DNA of 64,000 bases, taken from the NCBI GenBank assembly GCA_029582155.1, contig CM055899.1:69647719-69711718 (forward strand), given 5' to 3'. The notes under the pieces were generated by a model. That model searched no databases. It worked only from the letters and a program-made list of their open reading frames with translations, and was not told the origin of the DNA. How positions within the stretch are numbered: the first letter of the stretch is position 1; every line of letters starts with the position of its first letter. The DNA is from Panopea generosa. Taxonomy: Eukaryota > Mollusca > Bivalvia > Adapedonta > Hiatellidae. Shown in pieces: positions 22,262 through 36,100 of the stretch. The translations under genes and the position numbers were made by a program.

Positions 22262-25083
22262 CTATATGATGTTTGGAATCATATCTATAATATATTTACA
22301 TGGCTTGGCAATGGGGGGCAGATTAAAATCACAACCCAGGCCACATATAACTATATGTGGACTGCATTGTGGCATCCAACTCGCCCCCATATGCACTCCC
22401 CCCACTAATAGAACAGTACACAGAACGCCTGCCATCTGCAATTGAATAGTCGAGTCATACAAATATTGCTATTTTGGTTGTCCACATGGAAAACTAGGGA
22501 AGTGGATAAGTATATTAGTGCTTTGCTACATCTCTTATATTTTGTCTAACATTTCACAGTCAAGGATGTAGCACTCCAGTGCTCTAAATACTGAGGCTCA
22601 GACTGCCTTGCTGCGATTCAATATGTTTGTTATGTTAAATTCCAAACTATGTCCAGCAAGTGCAGTCTTAAGTTTGGTTCTGTGAACCCTGTCAATTGGA
22701 CAGTCCAGCAGAAAACGGTTTGTTGTGTATTTTGCCTTACACCGGGTGCAATCTCTTCCTTGTTTAATAATAAATTGCCCTTTGTTTCCTGGTAGGAGAT
22801 TGACACCCAATCTCAGACGAGTAATGCACTTATCTATTCTCTTATTGTTAGAATAGTTTGTTGGCCATCTGAAATTTACCGAGGTTCTAGGAAATGTTTG
22901 TTTTAAAGTTTTGCTACTAATATAATCTGTCCATTTTTTTTAACATGTTTTCTTGATAAAGGATATACCTTAGTAGTTGCTAAGGGAATTGAATTTGAAA
23001 TATTTGTATATTGTAAGGCATCTTTTGCAACCCTGTCAGCTTCTTCATTTCCTGATTTGTCTACATGTGTTGGACACCATTCCATTGTGACCTGTAATCC
23101 TTATTCAAGGCACTGGTTATATTAAGAAAAGATTTTTGCCAAAAGGTCAGGCCTTGATCTGCTATTATTGTTTTGAAATGATGTTAGAGCTAAAAGTGGG
23201 TTCGAGAGAATAGCAGTTTTTGTTGGTTTATTTTCTAATATACAGCACATAGATTTTTGAATTGCGGTCAGTTCAGCTGTGTATATTGACAAATTGTTGC
23301 TGAGTCTCTCAGAATACTGTATCTGTGGGGACGGAATGACATATACAGCTGCAACTTTCCCGTCATCGGGATTTTTACTACCATTAGTGTAAATTTGTGT
23401 ATGTTCAGCATAATGCCGGTCAATATGGTTTGCCGTAATGGATCTTATAAGTGCTGGCAAATCATTTTTATTGAACTCGGCGGCTAGTGATAACCTAATA
23501 TCAGGATTTTTGAGCGTCCAGGGTGATTTTAATTTAGGTCTAAAATCTGCAAGACTGACATTACTGAGACTGTACTTCTCCACCAAGTCCTGGGTATGAG
23601 CCCCAAATGGAAGCGAAACATGGGCTTTCTTTGAATATTTTGACTTGATGTAGTACCCGGTCCCAATGAGCTTGTTCACAGGGTTCCCATCCTTCCTTGT
23701 TTGAGCCCTGACCCAGTACTTAACTGATTGATCTTCCCGTCTCAATTTAAGTGGAATAATTCCTGCCTCCGCTTCTAATATATGGCCTGGTGTGGATTGG
23801 AGCGCTCTGAGTGCTAACTTGAGAGCCTTATTTTGGATGGTATCTAATTTTTGAAGTATTGAAGGGGATGCACAAGAATAGATTTGAGCTCCATAGTCTA
23901 TTTGTGGACGTATGAGAGACTTATATAGAAGTAAGAGGCTATTTTTATCAGAGCAAATATCTTTACCTCTTAGCACTCATCAAATTTATGTCTCTCTCAC
24001 ACCTGATCATGATGTCCTTTATGTGACAGTGAAAATTTAATTTCCTATCTAAAAGCATGCCTAAAATATATACATTTTTAATATGATTCAAACTGTGCTG
24101 ATTTGAATTTCCAAAAATAATACCCACTGTTTTATTCTTGCTAATTTTAAACCCCCATTCTTTGGTCCATCCCCATATTAGGTCAAGTCCTGTTTGAGCT
24201 CTGGTTTGTAATAGGTGTAAGTTGACCCCTTTTAGCCATGTACCAGAATCATCAGCAAATCGACGAGTAACCATGCCTATCCCCTTTAGTGTAGCAGGCA
24301 GATCATTATTAAAATAGAAAAGAGTAGAGGAGATAATATAGCCCCTTGAGGGGTTCCTCTTTCTACTTATTTAGTATCTGAGAGGGACCCCCCTACTTTA
24401 ACATGAATTTTGCGACCCTCTATGAAGTTCTACAGATATAGGTAGCAGTTTCCTGTTATACCATGTTCTTTAAGTTTAAATGATATGCCTGAGTGCTAGG
24501 TTTATCAAAAGCTGCTTGTAGGTCTAAAAAGATGGCTAGGATCGAGTTTCCCCTATTTTTTGCTGAATTTACGTCATGTTGCAGACGTACGAGCTGGTCT
24601 AAAGTGCTCTTCCCCTTTCTAAAGCCATAATTCCAGTGCTGAACTGGGCATATGCTTGAACATTTGATAGGACAAATTAGCAAGTCCGGAGGCGGAGTTC
24701 TTCCTGCTTTCTATTATTGATTTAAGTTCAAAAATTGAGAAACTATTGTTCAGTGGTGACCTGATGGTTTCTGGGATATAATGTATCTAGGTGATTTTTG
24801 TACAATGATTCAAATTATTTTTGGTAATTTAAAGTGTCAATGTCTACATTTGAATCACTGCTAGCTTTAGAGTAGTGCTTAACTAAAAAGTTAGCTTTTT
24901 CTACTTATGTGACCGCTAAAGCTGTATTTTTTTTTAGTAATGGTATTAGCGATGCAAATTTCCTTTAATGCTGCGGATTTTAGTACAAAATTCTTTAGAG
25001 TTCGAGTCTTTATGAATACAATTCTCGCAGAATTCTTCCCAGTTAAGCTTTTTAGCGTTAAAGATGACATTTTTAGCTTGATG
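22262..25083 (-). pseudogene. Decayed non-LTR retrotransposon with reverse transcriptase and RNase H
   Basis: Minus-strand pieces in order from 25083 down: a region between endonuclease and RT (NVIFNAKKLNWEEFCE); RT fragments GFRKGKSTLDQLVRLQHDVN and AIFLDLQAAFD (24456-24683); the catalytic-box segment RRFADDSGTWLKG (23963-24274); thumb region LLLYKSLIRPQIDYGAQIYS followed by RNase H (IYTNGSK, YTAELTAIQKS) at 23122-23976; the RNase H end GNEEADRVAK (22903-23085); and a zinc-knuckle-like CTRCKAKYTTNRFLLDCPID (22598-22810). The RNase H aspartates in IYTDGS and ILSDS contexts are Asn here, and frames are broken, so it is dead. RNase H places it near I/Jockey-type LINEs. The endonuclease is missing: the element stops where the 48-bp array begins. 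Confidence 0.88.
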
Positions 25084-28000
25084 ATACTCGTCATGACTGA
25101 CTTGATGATGACAGGACTAGTTTTATGATTGCAGCCCAGACTGGCTTGGTGACAACAGCCATGGCTAGTTTTATGACGGCAGCCCAGACTGGCTTGGTGA
25201 CAACAGCCATGACTAGTTTTATGATGGCAGCCCAGACTGGATTGATGATGACAGCTATGGCAAGTTTTATGATGGCAGCCAAGACTGGCTTGATGATGAC
25301 AGCTTTGGCAAGTTTTATGATGGCAACCAAGACTGGCTTGATGATGACAGCATTTATAAATTTTATGATGGCAGCCAAGACAATTTTTACGACGGCAGCC
25401 CAGACTGGCTTGAAGACGACAGCCATAATAAGTTTTATGATTGCATCCCAGGCTGGCTTGGTGATGACAGCCATGACAAGTTTTATGATGGCAGCCCAGA
25501 CTAGCTTGATGATGACAGTCATGACAAGTTTTATGATGGCAGCTCAAGCTGGCTTGATGATGACAGCCATGACAAGTTTTATGATGGCAGCACAGATTGG
25601 CTTGATGATGACAGCCATAATTAGTTTTATGATTGTAGTCCAGGCTGGCTCGGTGATAACAGCAATGACAAGTTTTATGATGGCTGGCTTCGTGATGACA
25701 GCAATGACTAGTTTTATGATGGCAGCCAAGACTTGCTTGATGATGAAAGCCATGACAAGTTTTATGATGGCAGCCCAGACTGGCTTGATGATGACAGCCA
25801 TTACAAATTTTATGATGGCAACCCAGACTGGCTTGATGATGACAGCAATGACATGTTTTATGATGGCAGCCCAGACTGTATTGTTGATGACAGCCATGAC
25901 TAGTTTTATGATGGCAGCCAAGACTGACTTGATGATGACAGTCATGACTATTTTTTTTTGATGGCATTTCGAGCTGGCTTGATGGTGAAAGTCATGACAA
26001 GTTTTATGATGGCAGCCCAGATTGGCTTGATGATGACAGCCAAGACAAGTTTGATGATGGCAGCACCGACTGACTTAATGACAGCCATGACAAGTTTTAT
26101 GACGGCAGCCCAGAATGGCTTGATGACATGATAAGTTTTTTGATGGCTTGATGATAGCCATGACAAGTTTTATGATGGCAGCCCAGACTGTCTTGATAAT
26201 GAAAGCCATGACAAATTTTATGATGGCAGCCAAGACTGTTTTGTTGATGAAAGCTGTGACAAGTTTTATGATAACAGCCCAGACAGGCTTGATTAAAGCC
26301 ATGACAAGTTTTATGATGGCAGCCCAGACAGGCTTGATGACAACCATAACAAGTTTTATGATAGCAGCCAAGACTGGTTTGATGATGACAGCCATGACAA
26401 GTTTAATGATAGCAGCCCAGATTGGCTTGATGATGACAGTTAAATAAGTCTGATGATGGCATCACCGACAAACTTGATGACAGTCATGACAAGTTTTATG
26501 ATGGCAGCCCAGAATGGCTTGATGACAGCCATGATAAGTTTAATGATGGCTTGATGATGACAGCAATGACAAGTTTTATGATGGCAGCCCAGACTAGCTT
26601 GATGATGACAGTCATGACAAGTTTGATGATGGCAGCTCAAGCTGGCTTGATGATGACAGCCATGACAAGTTTTATGATGGCAGCACAGATTGGCTTGATG
26701 ATGACAGCCATAATTAGTTTTATGATTGTAGTCCAGACTGGCTCGGTGATAACAGCAATGACAAGTTTTATGATGGCAGCCCAGACTAGCTTGATGATGA
26801 CAGTCATGACAAGTTTTATGATGGCAGCTCAAGCTGGCTTGATGATGACAGCCATGACAAGTTTTATGATGGCAGCACAGATTGGCTTGATGATGACAGC
26901 CATAATTAGTTTTATGATTGCAGTCCAGGCTGGCTCGGTGATAACAGCAATGACAAGTTTTATGATGGCTGGCTTCGTGATGACAGCAATGACTAGTTTT
27001 ATGATGGCAGCCAAGACTTGCTTGATGATGAAAGCCATGACAAGTTTTATGATGGCAGCCCAGACTGGCTTGATGATGACAGCCATTACAAGTTTTATGA
27101 TGGCAACCCAGACTGGCTTGATGATGACAGCAATGACATGTTTTATGATGGCAGCCCAGACTGTCTTGTTGATGACAGCCATGACTAGTTTTATGATGGC
27201 AGCCAAGACTGACTTGATGATGACAGTCATGACTATTTTTTTTTGATGGCATTTCGAGCTGGCTTGATGGTGAAAGTCATGACAAGTTTTATGATGGCAG
27301 CCCAGATTGGCTTGATGATGACAGCCAAGACAAGTTTGATGATGGCAGCACCGACTGACTTAATGACAGCCATGACAAGTTTTATGATGGCTTGATGATG
27401 ACAGCCATGACAATTTTTAGCTCTACTGGCCAAAGGCCAGAAGCGCTTATGCGTTGGCGCGTTGTCTGTCGTCCATCATCTGTCGTCTGTCGTTTGACGT
27501 CTGTCATCTGTCATCTGTTACATGTAGCAGCACTTTCTCTGAAACCACTAGGCCAATTAAACTGAAACTCCACATGGGTGTTTCTATTGCATAGGAGACT
27601 ATACAGAATATTTTTTTTTCGATCTGAAATTCAAGAGATTTGTTAGATTTGTTCAAATGGTGTCCCTACGGTTAAATATGACCCTGCCCCAAGGGTTCAA
27701 TTAAGGGACACATGTCATTATAATTTTTTTTTTTTTTTTTTTTTTTTAAATGGAAATGATATTGCCTATATCTTCACAGAAGCATTGTTTGGTGAAGGAG
27801 GTTCCGATTTGTAAAAATGACTGGGTTCCACTGTCTTAAGGGGTCAGGAGGGGCCCAAAAAGGGTAAAAATTATTACTAAATTCGTTTTCTTAAGAACCG
27901 CTATGTCAGATTTGTTCATATTTTGCATAAAATATCCCTAAGTGTAGGGGTTTGATTGCAAATAAGAATTTAGGGGCTAAAATATATAGGGGCCCTGTAA

Positions 28001-31000
28001 GGGGACTTAGAATTTTACATAGCGATACTGTGGGAAAACAAAAAATTCTCTTTTTCTTTCATCTGTTCTTACACCACTAGGCCAATGAACTGAAACTTCA
28101 CATGGATGTTTCTATTGCATAGGAGACTATACAAAAGATTTATTTTTCTATCTAAAATTCAAGATGGCCGCCATTACTAAAAATAATCCAAAACTTAAAA
28201 ATTCTTCTTCTCATAAACGGTCCAACAGATTTTCAAAATGTTTATGTAGTAATGATGACCAACTATAGTTTTGTTAGATTTGTTCAAATGGTGTCCCTAG
28301 AGTTAAAAATGACGCCGCCCCGATGTTTCTATTGCATAGTAGAATTTCAAAAAGTGCTATGGCCACTATGAGTCAGTAGAGCGTCCTCAGGCCCTCTTGG
28401 GCCTCTTGTTATGATGGCAGCCCAGAATGGCTAGATGACAGCCATGACAAGTTTTATGATGGCAGCCCAGACTGTCTTGATAATGAAAGCCATGACAAAT
28501 TTTATGATGGCAGCCAAGACTGTTTTGTTGATGAAAGCTGTGACAAGTTTTATGATAACAGCCCAGACAGGCTTGATAAAAGCCATGACAAGTTTTATGA
28601 TGGCAGCCCAGACAGGCTTGATGACAACCATAACAAGTTTTATGATAGCAGCCCAGACTGGTTTGATGATGACAGCCATGACAAGTTTTATGATAGCAGC
28701 CCAGATTGGCTTGATGATGACAGTTAAATAAGTCTGATAATGGCATCACCGACAAACTTGATGACAGTCATGACAAGTTTTATGATGGCAGCCCAGAATG
28801 GCTTGATGACAGCCATGATAAGTTTAATGATGGCTTGATGATGACAGCCATGACAATTTTTATGATGGCAGCCCAGAATTGTTTAATGACAGCCATTACA
28901 AGTTTTATGATGGCAGCCCAGACTGTCTTGATGATGACAGCCATCACACATTTTATGATGGCAGTCAAGACTGTTTTGATGATGACAGCCATGGCAAGTT
29001 TTATGATGGCAGCTCAGGCTGGCTTGATGACAGCCATGACAAATTTTATGATCACAGCCCAGACTGGTTTGATGATGACAGCCATGACAAGTTTTATGAT
29101 AGCAGCCCAGGCTGCCTTGATGATGACAGCCATGACAAGTTTTATGATGGCAGCCTAGGCTGGCTTGATGACAGCCATGACAATTTTTATGATCGCAGCC
29201 CAGACTGGCTTGATGATGACAGCCATGACAAGTTTAATGATGGCAGTCTAGAATTGCTTGATGATGACAGTCATGACAAGTTTTATGATGGCAGCCCCAG
29301 CTGGCTTGATGACGACATCCATGACAAGTTTTATGATGGCAGTCCAGACTGGCTTGATGATGACAACAATGACAAGTTTTATGATGGCAGCCATGACTAG
29401 TTTTATGATGGCAACCCAAACTGATTTGATGATGACAGTCATGACAAGTTTTATGATGGCAGCTCAAGCTGGCTTGATGATGACAGACATAACAAGTTTG
29501 ATGATGGCAGCCCAGACTGGCTTGATGACAGCCATGACACGTTTTATGATGGCAGCCCAGAATGGCTTCATGACAGCCGTGATAAGTTTTATGATGTCTT
29601 GATGACAGCCATGACAATTTTTATTATGGCAGTTCAGAATGGCTTGATGACAGCCATGACTAATTTTATGATGGCAGCCAAGACTGACTTGATGATGATG
29701 ACAGCCATGAAAAAGTTTTATGATGGCAGCTCAAGCTGGCTTGATGATGACAGCCATGACAAGTTTTATTATGGCAGCCAAGACTGTCTTGATGCTGACA
29801 GCCATGACAAATTTTATGATGGCAGCCCAGACTGTTTTAATGATGACAGCTGTGACAAGTTTTATGTTAGCAGCCCAGACAGGCTTGATGGTGACAGCCA
29901 TGACAAGTTTTATGAACGCAGCCCAGGCTGGCTTGATGATGACAGCCATGACAAGTTTTATGATGGCAGCCCAGGCTAGCTTGATGATGACAGCCATGAC
30001 AAGTTTTTTGATGGCAGCCCATACTGCCTTGATGATAACAGCCATGACAAGTTTTATGATGGCAGGCCAGGTTGGCTTGATGATGACAGCCATGACAATT
30101 TATTTATGGTGGCAGCCCAGGCTGGCTTGATAATGACAGCCATGAAAAGTTTTATGATGGCAGTCCAGGCTGGCTTGATGATGACAGCCATGACAATTAT
30201 TATGATGGCAGTCCAGACTGGCTTGATGATGACAGCCATGACAAGTTTTATTTAGCAACCCAGACTGGCTTGATGATGACAGCCATGACAAGTTTTATGA
30301 TGACAGCCCAGTCTGGCTTGATGATGACAGCCATGACAAGTTTTATGATCGCAGCCCAGACTGGCTTGATGATGACAGCCATGAATAGTTTTATGATAGC
30401 AGCCCAGACTGGCTTGATGATGACAGCCATGACAAGTTTTATGATGACAGCCCAGTCTGGCTTGATGATGACAGCCATGACAAGTTTTATGATCGCAGCC
30501 CAGACTGGCTTGATGATGACAGCCATGAATAGTTTTATGATAGCAGCCCACACTGGCTTGATGATGACAGCCATGACAAGTCTTATAATGGCAGCCCAGA
30601 CTGGCTTGATGATGACAACCAAGACAAGTTTTATGATGGCAGCCCAGACTGGCTTGATGATGACAACCATTACAAATTTTATGATGGCAGTCCAGAATGG
30701 CTTAATGGTGACAGCCATAACTAGTTTTATGATTGCAGCCCAGACTAGCTTGATGATGACAACATGACAAGTTTCATGATGGCAGCCCAGGCTGCCTTGA
30801 TAATGACAGCCATGACAAGTTTAATGATGGCAGCCAGGACTGGTTTGATAATGATAGCCATGACAAGTTTAATGATGGCAGCTCAGACTGACTTGATGAT
30901 GACAACCAAGACAAGTTTTATGATGGCAGCCCAGACTGGCTTGATGATGACAACCAAGACAAGTTTTATGATAGCAGCCCAGACTGTCTTGATGATGACG

Positions 31001-32213
31001 GCCATGACAAATTTTATGATTGCAGCCCAGACTGACTTGATGACAGCCATAGCAAGTTTTATGATTGCAGCCCTGAATGGCTTGATGATGACAGCCATGA
31101 ATAGTTTGATGATAGCAGCCCATACTGGCTTGATGATGACAGTTATGACAAGTTTTACGATGGCAGCCGATACTGGCTTGATGATGACAGCCATGACAAG
31201 TTTATGATAGCAACCCAGACTAATTTGATGACAGCAATGACAAGTTTTATGATGGCAGCCCAGACTGTCTGGTTGATAACAGCCATCACAAGTTTTATGA
31301 TGACAGCCCAGACTGTCTTGTTGATGACAGCCATGACTAGTTTTATGATGGCAGCCAAGACTGGCTTGATGATGACAACCATGACAAGTTTTATGATGGC
31401 AACCAACTGTCTTGATGATGACGGCCATGACAAATTTTATGATTGCAGCCCAGACTGACTTGATGACAGCCATAGCAAGTTTTATGATCGCAGCCCAGAA
31501 TGGCTTGATGATGCCAGCCATGAATAGTTTGATGATAGCAGCCCATACTGGCTTGATGATGACAGTTATGACAAGTTTTACGATGGCAGCCGATACTGGC
31601 TTGATGATGACAGCCATGACAAGTTTATGATAGCAACCCAGACTGATTTGATGACAGCAATGACAAGTTTTATGATGGCAGCCCAGACTGTCTGGTTGAT
31701 AACAGCCATCACAAGTTTTATGATGACAGCCCAGACTGTCTTGTTGATGACAGCCATGACTAGTTTTATGATGGCAGCCAAGACTGACTTGATCATGATG
31801 ACAGCCATGAAAAGTTTTATGATGGCAGCTCAAGCTGGCTTGATGATGACAGCCATAACAAGTTTTATGATGGCAGCCCAGACTGGCTTGATGATGACAG
31901 CCAATACAAGTTTGATGATGGCAGCTCAGACTGACTTGCTGACAGCCATGACAAGTTCAATGATGGCAGCCTAGACTACCTTGATAATGACAGTCATGAC
32001 AAGTTTTATGATGGCAGCCGAGACTGGCTTGATGATGACAGACATGACAAGTTTTATGATAGCAAGCCAGACTGGCTTGATGATGATAACAATGACAAGT
32101 TTTATGATGGCAGCACAGACTGACTTGGTGATGACAGCCATTGCTTGTTTTATGATGGCAGCCCTTACTGTCTTGATGACAGCCATGACAAGTTTATGTT
32201 GGCACCCCAGACT
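25084..32213. repeat. 48-bp minisatellite, about 130 units, with large block duplications
   Basis: Unit of 48 bp: GATGGCAGCCCAGACTGGCT, then TGATGATGACAGCCATGACA and AGTTTTAT. Many 45- or 42-bp variants lack GAT triplets. Blocks recur: 25640-25970 matches 26925-27250 (offset 1285 bp), 26160-26450 matches about 28440-28730, and 31000-31200 matches 31420-31630. All frames stay partly open because variation is in threes. One plus frame reads DGSPDWLDDDSHDKFY repeats (28879-29400) but is cut by TAG in many units. Interrupted by an insertion at 27420-28409. Confidence 0.96.
27420..28409 (+). mobile_element. 1-kb non-coding element inserted in the 48-bp array
   Basis: Starts GCTCTACTGGCCAAAGGCCA and ends CCCTCTTGGGCCTCTTGT, with repeat units on both sides and a possible TA duplication (27418-27419 and 28410-28411). 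Inside are two related halves (CACATGGGTGTTTCTATTGC near 27570 and CACATGGATGTTTCTATTGC near 28100) and a poly-T tract. No coding frame. A diverged copy is at 7050. No clear terminal inverted repeats. Confidence 0.75.
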
Positions 32214-32220
32214 GGGATTT

Positions 32221-32742
32221 CTGTACGCTGACAGACTATATATTAACATGGGTTGTCTGTACGCTGACAGACTATATACTTACATGGGTTGTCTTAAGCT
32301 GTCAAACTATCAACTTACATGAGTTGTCTTTACGCTGACAGACTCTATACCAACATGTGTTGTCTGTACGCTGACAGATTATATACTAACATGGGTTGTC
32401 TGTACGCTGACAGACTATATACTTACATGGGTTGTCTGTACACTGACAGACTATATACTAGCAAGGGTTGTCTGTACGATATACTTACATGGGTTGTCTG
32501 TATGCTGACAGACTATATACTAACATGGGTTGTCTGTATGTTGACAGACTATATACTTATATGGGCTGTCTGTATGCTGACAGACTATAGACTTACATGA
32601 GTTGTTTGTATGCTGACAGACTATATACTTACATGAGTTGTCTATATGTTGACAGACTATATACTTACATTGGCTATCTATATGCTGACAGACTATATAC
32701 TTACATGGATTGTCTGTATGCTGACAGACTATATACTTACAT
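32221..32742. repeat. 36-bp minisatellite, about 14 units
   Basis: Unit CTGTACGCTGACAGACTATA then TACTTACATGGGTTGT. Variants include TATGCTG and one unit truncated to 22 bp (32470-32495). It abuts the 48-bp array on the left and a GC-rich block on the right. Confidence 0.95.
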
Positions 32743-32745
32743 TGC

Positions 32746-33054
32746 TTCCCGGCGTCCCGGGCGCCGGGGACTTTTTTTCCGATGTATGGGATTTGCCGTA
32801 AATATGGTCACCTTAGATACGGGCACCGCACGGCCCCCGCAAACAATTTGCTGGATTAAATCGAACGGACATCTGAAGGATACCGTAAGGAGCCCGTAAG
32901 ACTATCGCAAGATACCACAACGCTATCTGACGATTGCCGGTCTGTCGTACGATTGCCGGGCTGTCATACGATAGCCGGAAGATGTTTGTGCGGCCGCCTG
33001 GCCGTATGGCGGGCAAGATACGTACGGGATACGATATTTCGCATTTTACATGGC

Positions 33055-33097
<43 letters not shown>
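32746..33097. other. GC- and CpG-rich insert ending in a (TA)n tract
   Basis: From TTCCCGGCGTCCCGGGCGCC onward, base composition jumps well above the surroundings. CGATTGCCGG-type subrepeats of about 20 bp occur three times at 32930-32980, and the block ends in about 40 bp of alternating TA (33057-33097). Probably a mobile-element fragment; no coding frame supported. Confidence 0.5.
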
Positions 33098-33100
<3 letters not shown>

Positions 33101-36100
33101 TCGGAACACCTCGCTCAATTCTCCGAATCAAACAGCGTAAGCACAAATAGTGCTAGGAGTGCCCGAGGAGTTCCGAATGAGAGTTGGCAGTAAAATCAGT
33201 TTGCCATGGATAAAATAATAATATATTATACAATCGGGGCCACCTGAGTTGTTCGACCTTAATTGCTCCATAGCCTTCAAAATGTCATTGCTCGTGAATG
33301 CCGAATGTAAGTCCTAAAACAAAAAACAAACAAACAAACAAAAATAATAAAAAATTAAACCCCTTCAAACTCATTTTTTTTCATATTTATGTTTATAATG
33401 TAAAATGTTTTCATTACTGATCTGAAGAGTTATTTACTAAAATATTGTTCAAATAATGACAAGGGAATGTTTGATTGCTTTAAACCTGAAGCCTCTTTTA
33501 ACATGTTCCAATACAATTTTACGTTCTTAAAACGAGCATCGATAAGTTTATTTGTGTTCAGCTTTTCAACATCATGCCAATGTGGCCGTAACTAACATAG
33601 TTCTGTTTATATCACTTTAATTTTGTCGAAATCGGTTAAGCATTTAAAAAAAAAGATATTTAGCATCATTACATTGTTTGTTATACCATGCATCTACTTT
33701 GTTATTGTCAAAAATATGATTTTCTTAAAAATTCGTTAAAAATATAAGCTTTATCGCCGTTCAATTTTTATTTATATAAACAGTCTTTAACTCTTTCATT
33801 TCTGCATTTTTTAAAACCATAATGAAATCAATATAAAAATGTTATCTCTTTTTTCATTTGCTGTCTATTATCCGTTTATCTGATTTGGATATTTCCGTTT
33901 TATTCATTTGTCTTATTTGAGTGAGTGTTTGTTGTCCTCTTAATTCTATCCAGAGAAGCAGATCGTTCCCTTTTATTTTTTCTCTCACATAATAAAGCCA
34001 CTAACATATCATTATTCATAGATGGGGATGGGGAGATCCTATCACTGACCAACTTTATATTTAACTTGTCTTTGACCGGTCAGTGGATCGTCATTGAGCG
34101 CAGCCACTCATGTATAACGTTGATTTGTTGCAGAACTTGTCCATAATGTGATGACCGACGGCAGCACTAATGTTTTGTTATAAATTTATGAATAAATCAC
34201 CTCACGGAGTGTATCGTTTTCATTATACGGCTTGTTGATACATGCATGAGTTGTGGGGTATTTGAGAGAGAAAATGAGAGAGAGGCTACTTGTCAGGATT
34301 TCAGTTTGTAAGTCCCCGCCGGTTTCAATTGCATTGATTATAGGTTTACTGAATGTTCCGCCGGTTATCCGTTCGTTTTCTGTCCCCAAAAATATGGATC
34401 CTGCGGTAACGAAACACGCACTCGAGAAAAAATAATACAAAACTTTGCATATTGATAGAGTGCCATGAGAAACGCGAGTATTACAACTTCACTTGAGAAG
34501 AACACTGGGCAAGAAGGCCTAGGGTAATAGTGACATGAATCGTTTCATTTCGATATATTTTATAACGCATATGTAGTTGCCATGGGAACGAAAATAACAA
34601 AACTATGCCGAAATTGGTTTATGTTTGATATTCACGATCTCAGTTTTGGTCAGATCATCATTTCACAAAGGCATACAGTATAACCCAATATCAGGAGTGA
34701 AGGGACGGGTGTGTGGGGTTGGGGTATGTTTGGAACTAGCGACAAACACCATTCAGTAGAAGACATGCGGTGTTACGGCATCTATTTTAACACTTTGTTG
34801 GTGAGTTTAGAACACAGTATTCTCAAATTTCCTCCATTGGATCTAATTCATCAGGTTTCAACAATTTAAACCACAAACATGTTCATTAAAGTTTATTAAT
34901 AACATTATTTTTTGTTAAATTTTCTTATTCAGAAACAAATAGAAGATAGTTGTAACTATATGCGGGATGAATATCGTTTAATCTTGGCGTAAAGTTGTAC
35001 GTGTAAGTATATGATAGTATGTATAAGACTATTTATACTAAACTTTATTATTTTCCTAATAGAACTATTATAAAATATAAATATTTTTCAAAGAAAAAAA
35101 CACTTTATAATAAGGTAATTTGACAAATATTTCTTTAAAACGCACGCAAACTTATGATTTTCGTTAAAGACTCTGAAAGTTAACTTAAGATAAAAAGATT
35201 CTAAAAACGTTTAAGTACCCACGTTATAATTTGTATGTGTTTTCTTAAAACCATATAAAAAGGTTGATGTGATACAGCCAATAAATATTTCTGAAATCAA
35301 GAAGATAAACGAGTAAAAAAACTTAGTTTTCAATGTATGGCGGGCTGAAGTTAGTTTGATATTCGTTTTTTGCTATTCGATATTCAAATTGAATCTCAAA
35401 CGTGTTTTTTTTTGGTGAATTATGAATCTCCAGGCATTTGGTGTTTGACGTTCAAGCATTTTTCTGTGAAAAACGAATGTTCAGTTGTTTTTCGATATTC
35501 AAACATTTTAATGAATGTCGAATATAAATTCATTTGTTATTGGGGATTCAATCAGAATGTCAAATAACGAAAAACGAATTTCGAGTTAACTTCTAGTTGT
35601 TTCAATGTATTTATTTTAAAGATTACTTAATACGTGTTATCAATATTTTTTATGATACTAGAACGATATCTTAATGACCTATTTATCAAAGTTAACACAC
35701 TTTAACATTTGACGTATCTTCTCTAAAAATTAAACAACACTAAAATGAATGGGTCAACATAATTTTTTTGTGATCATTTTCATCTCAAAGCATAATGAAA
35801 TATACTAGTATATTAATATATCTTTTAACTGAAAAACAATTGCTTTCATATTAGGAGTCAACAGTCTTAAACTATGTCATTATTTAGCAGCTGTAACATT
35901 TTACGGTTGTCATAGCAATAAATCTAAAATTAATGACGATTTTCGTAAAATGAAGATTAATTCTATAACTATGCAATTCATTTCATTACAATAGATGGCT
36001 AAACAATAGATGGCTAAAGACAGTCAAATGAAATGTGTTTGTGTACAGTCAACAACACTACAAACCTTGCTTGTTTGACATCATATATTTTCAACGTTTT

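Noticed and set aside
24891..32249. His/Cys-rich and Ile/Lys/Val-rich minus-strand frames in the 48-bp array
   Set aside because: Shadows of the repeat period; interrupted at random and open simultaneously with plus-strand frames.
34186..34440. 84-codon minus-strand frame with a hydrophobic start (MYYFFSSACFVTAG)
   Set aside because: No recognisable domain, overlaps an open plus-strand frame of similar length, and no splice or promoter support; too weak to call.
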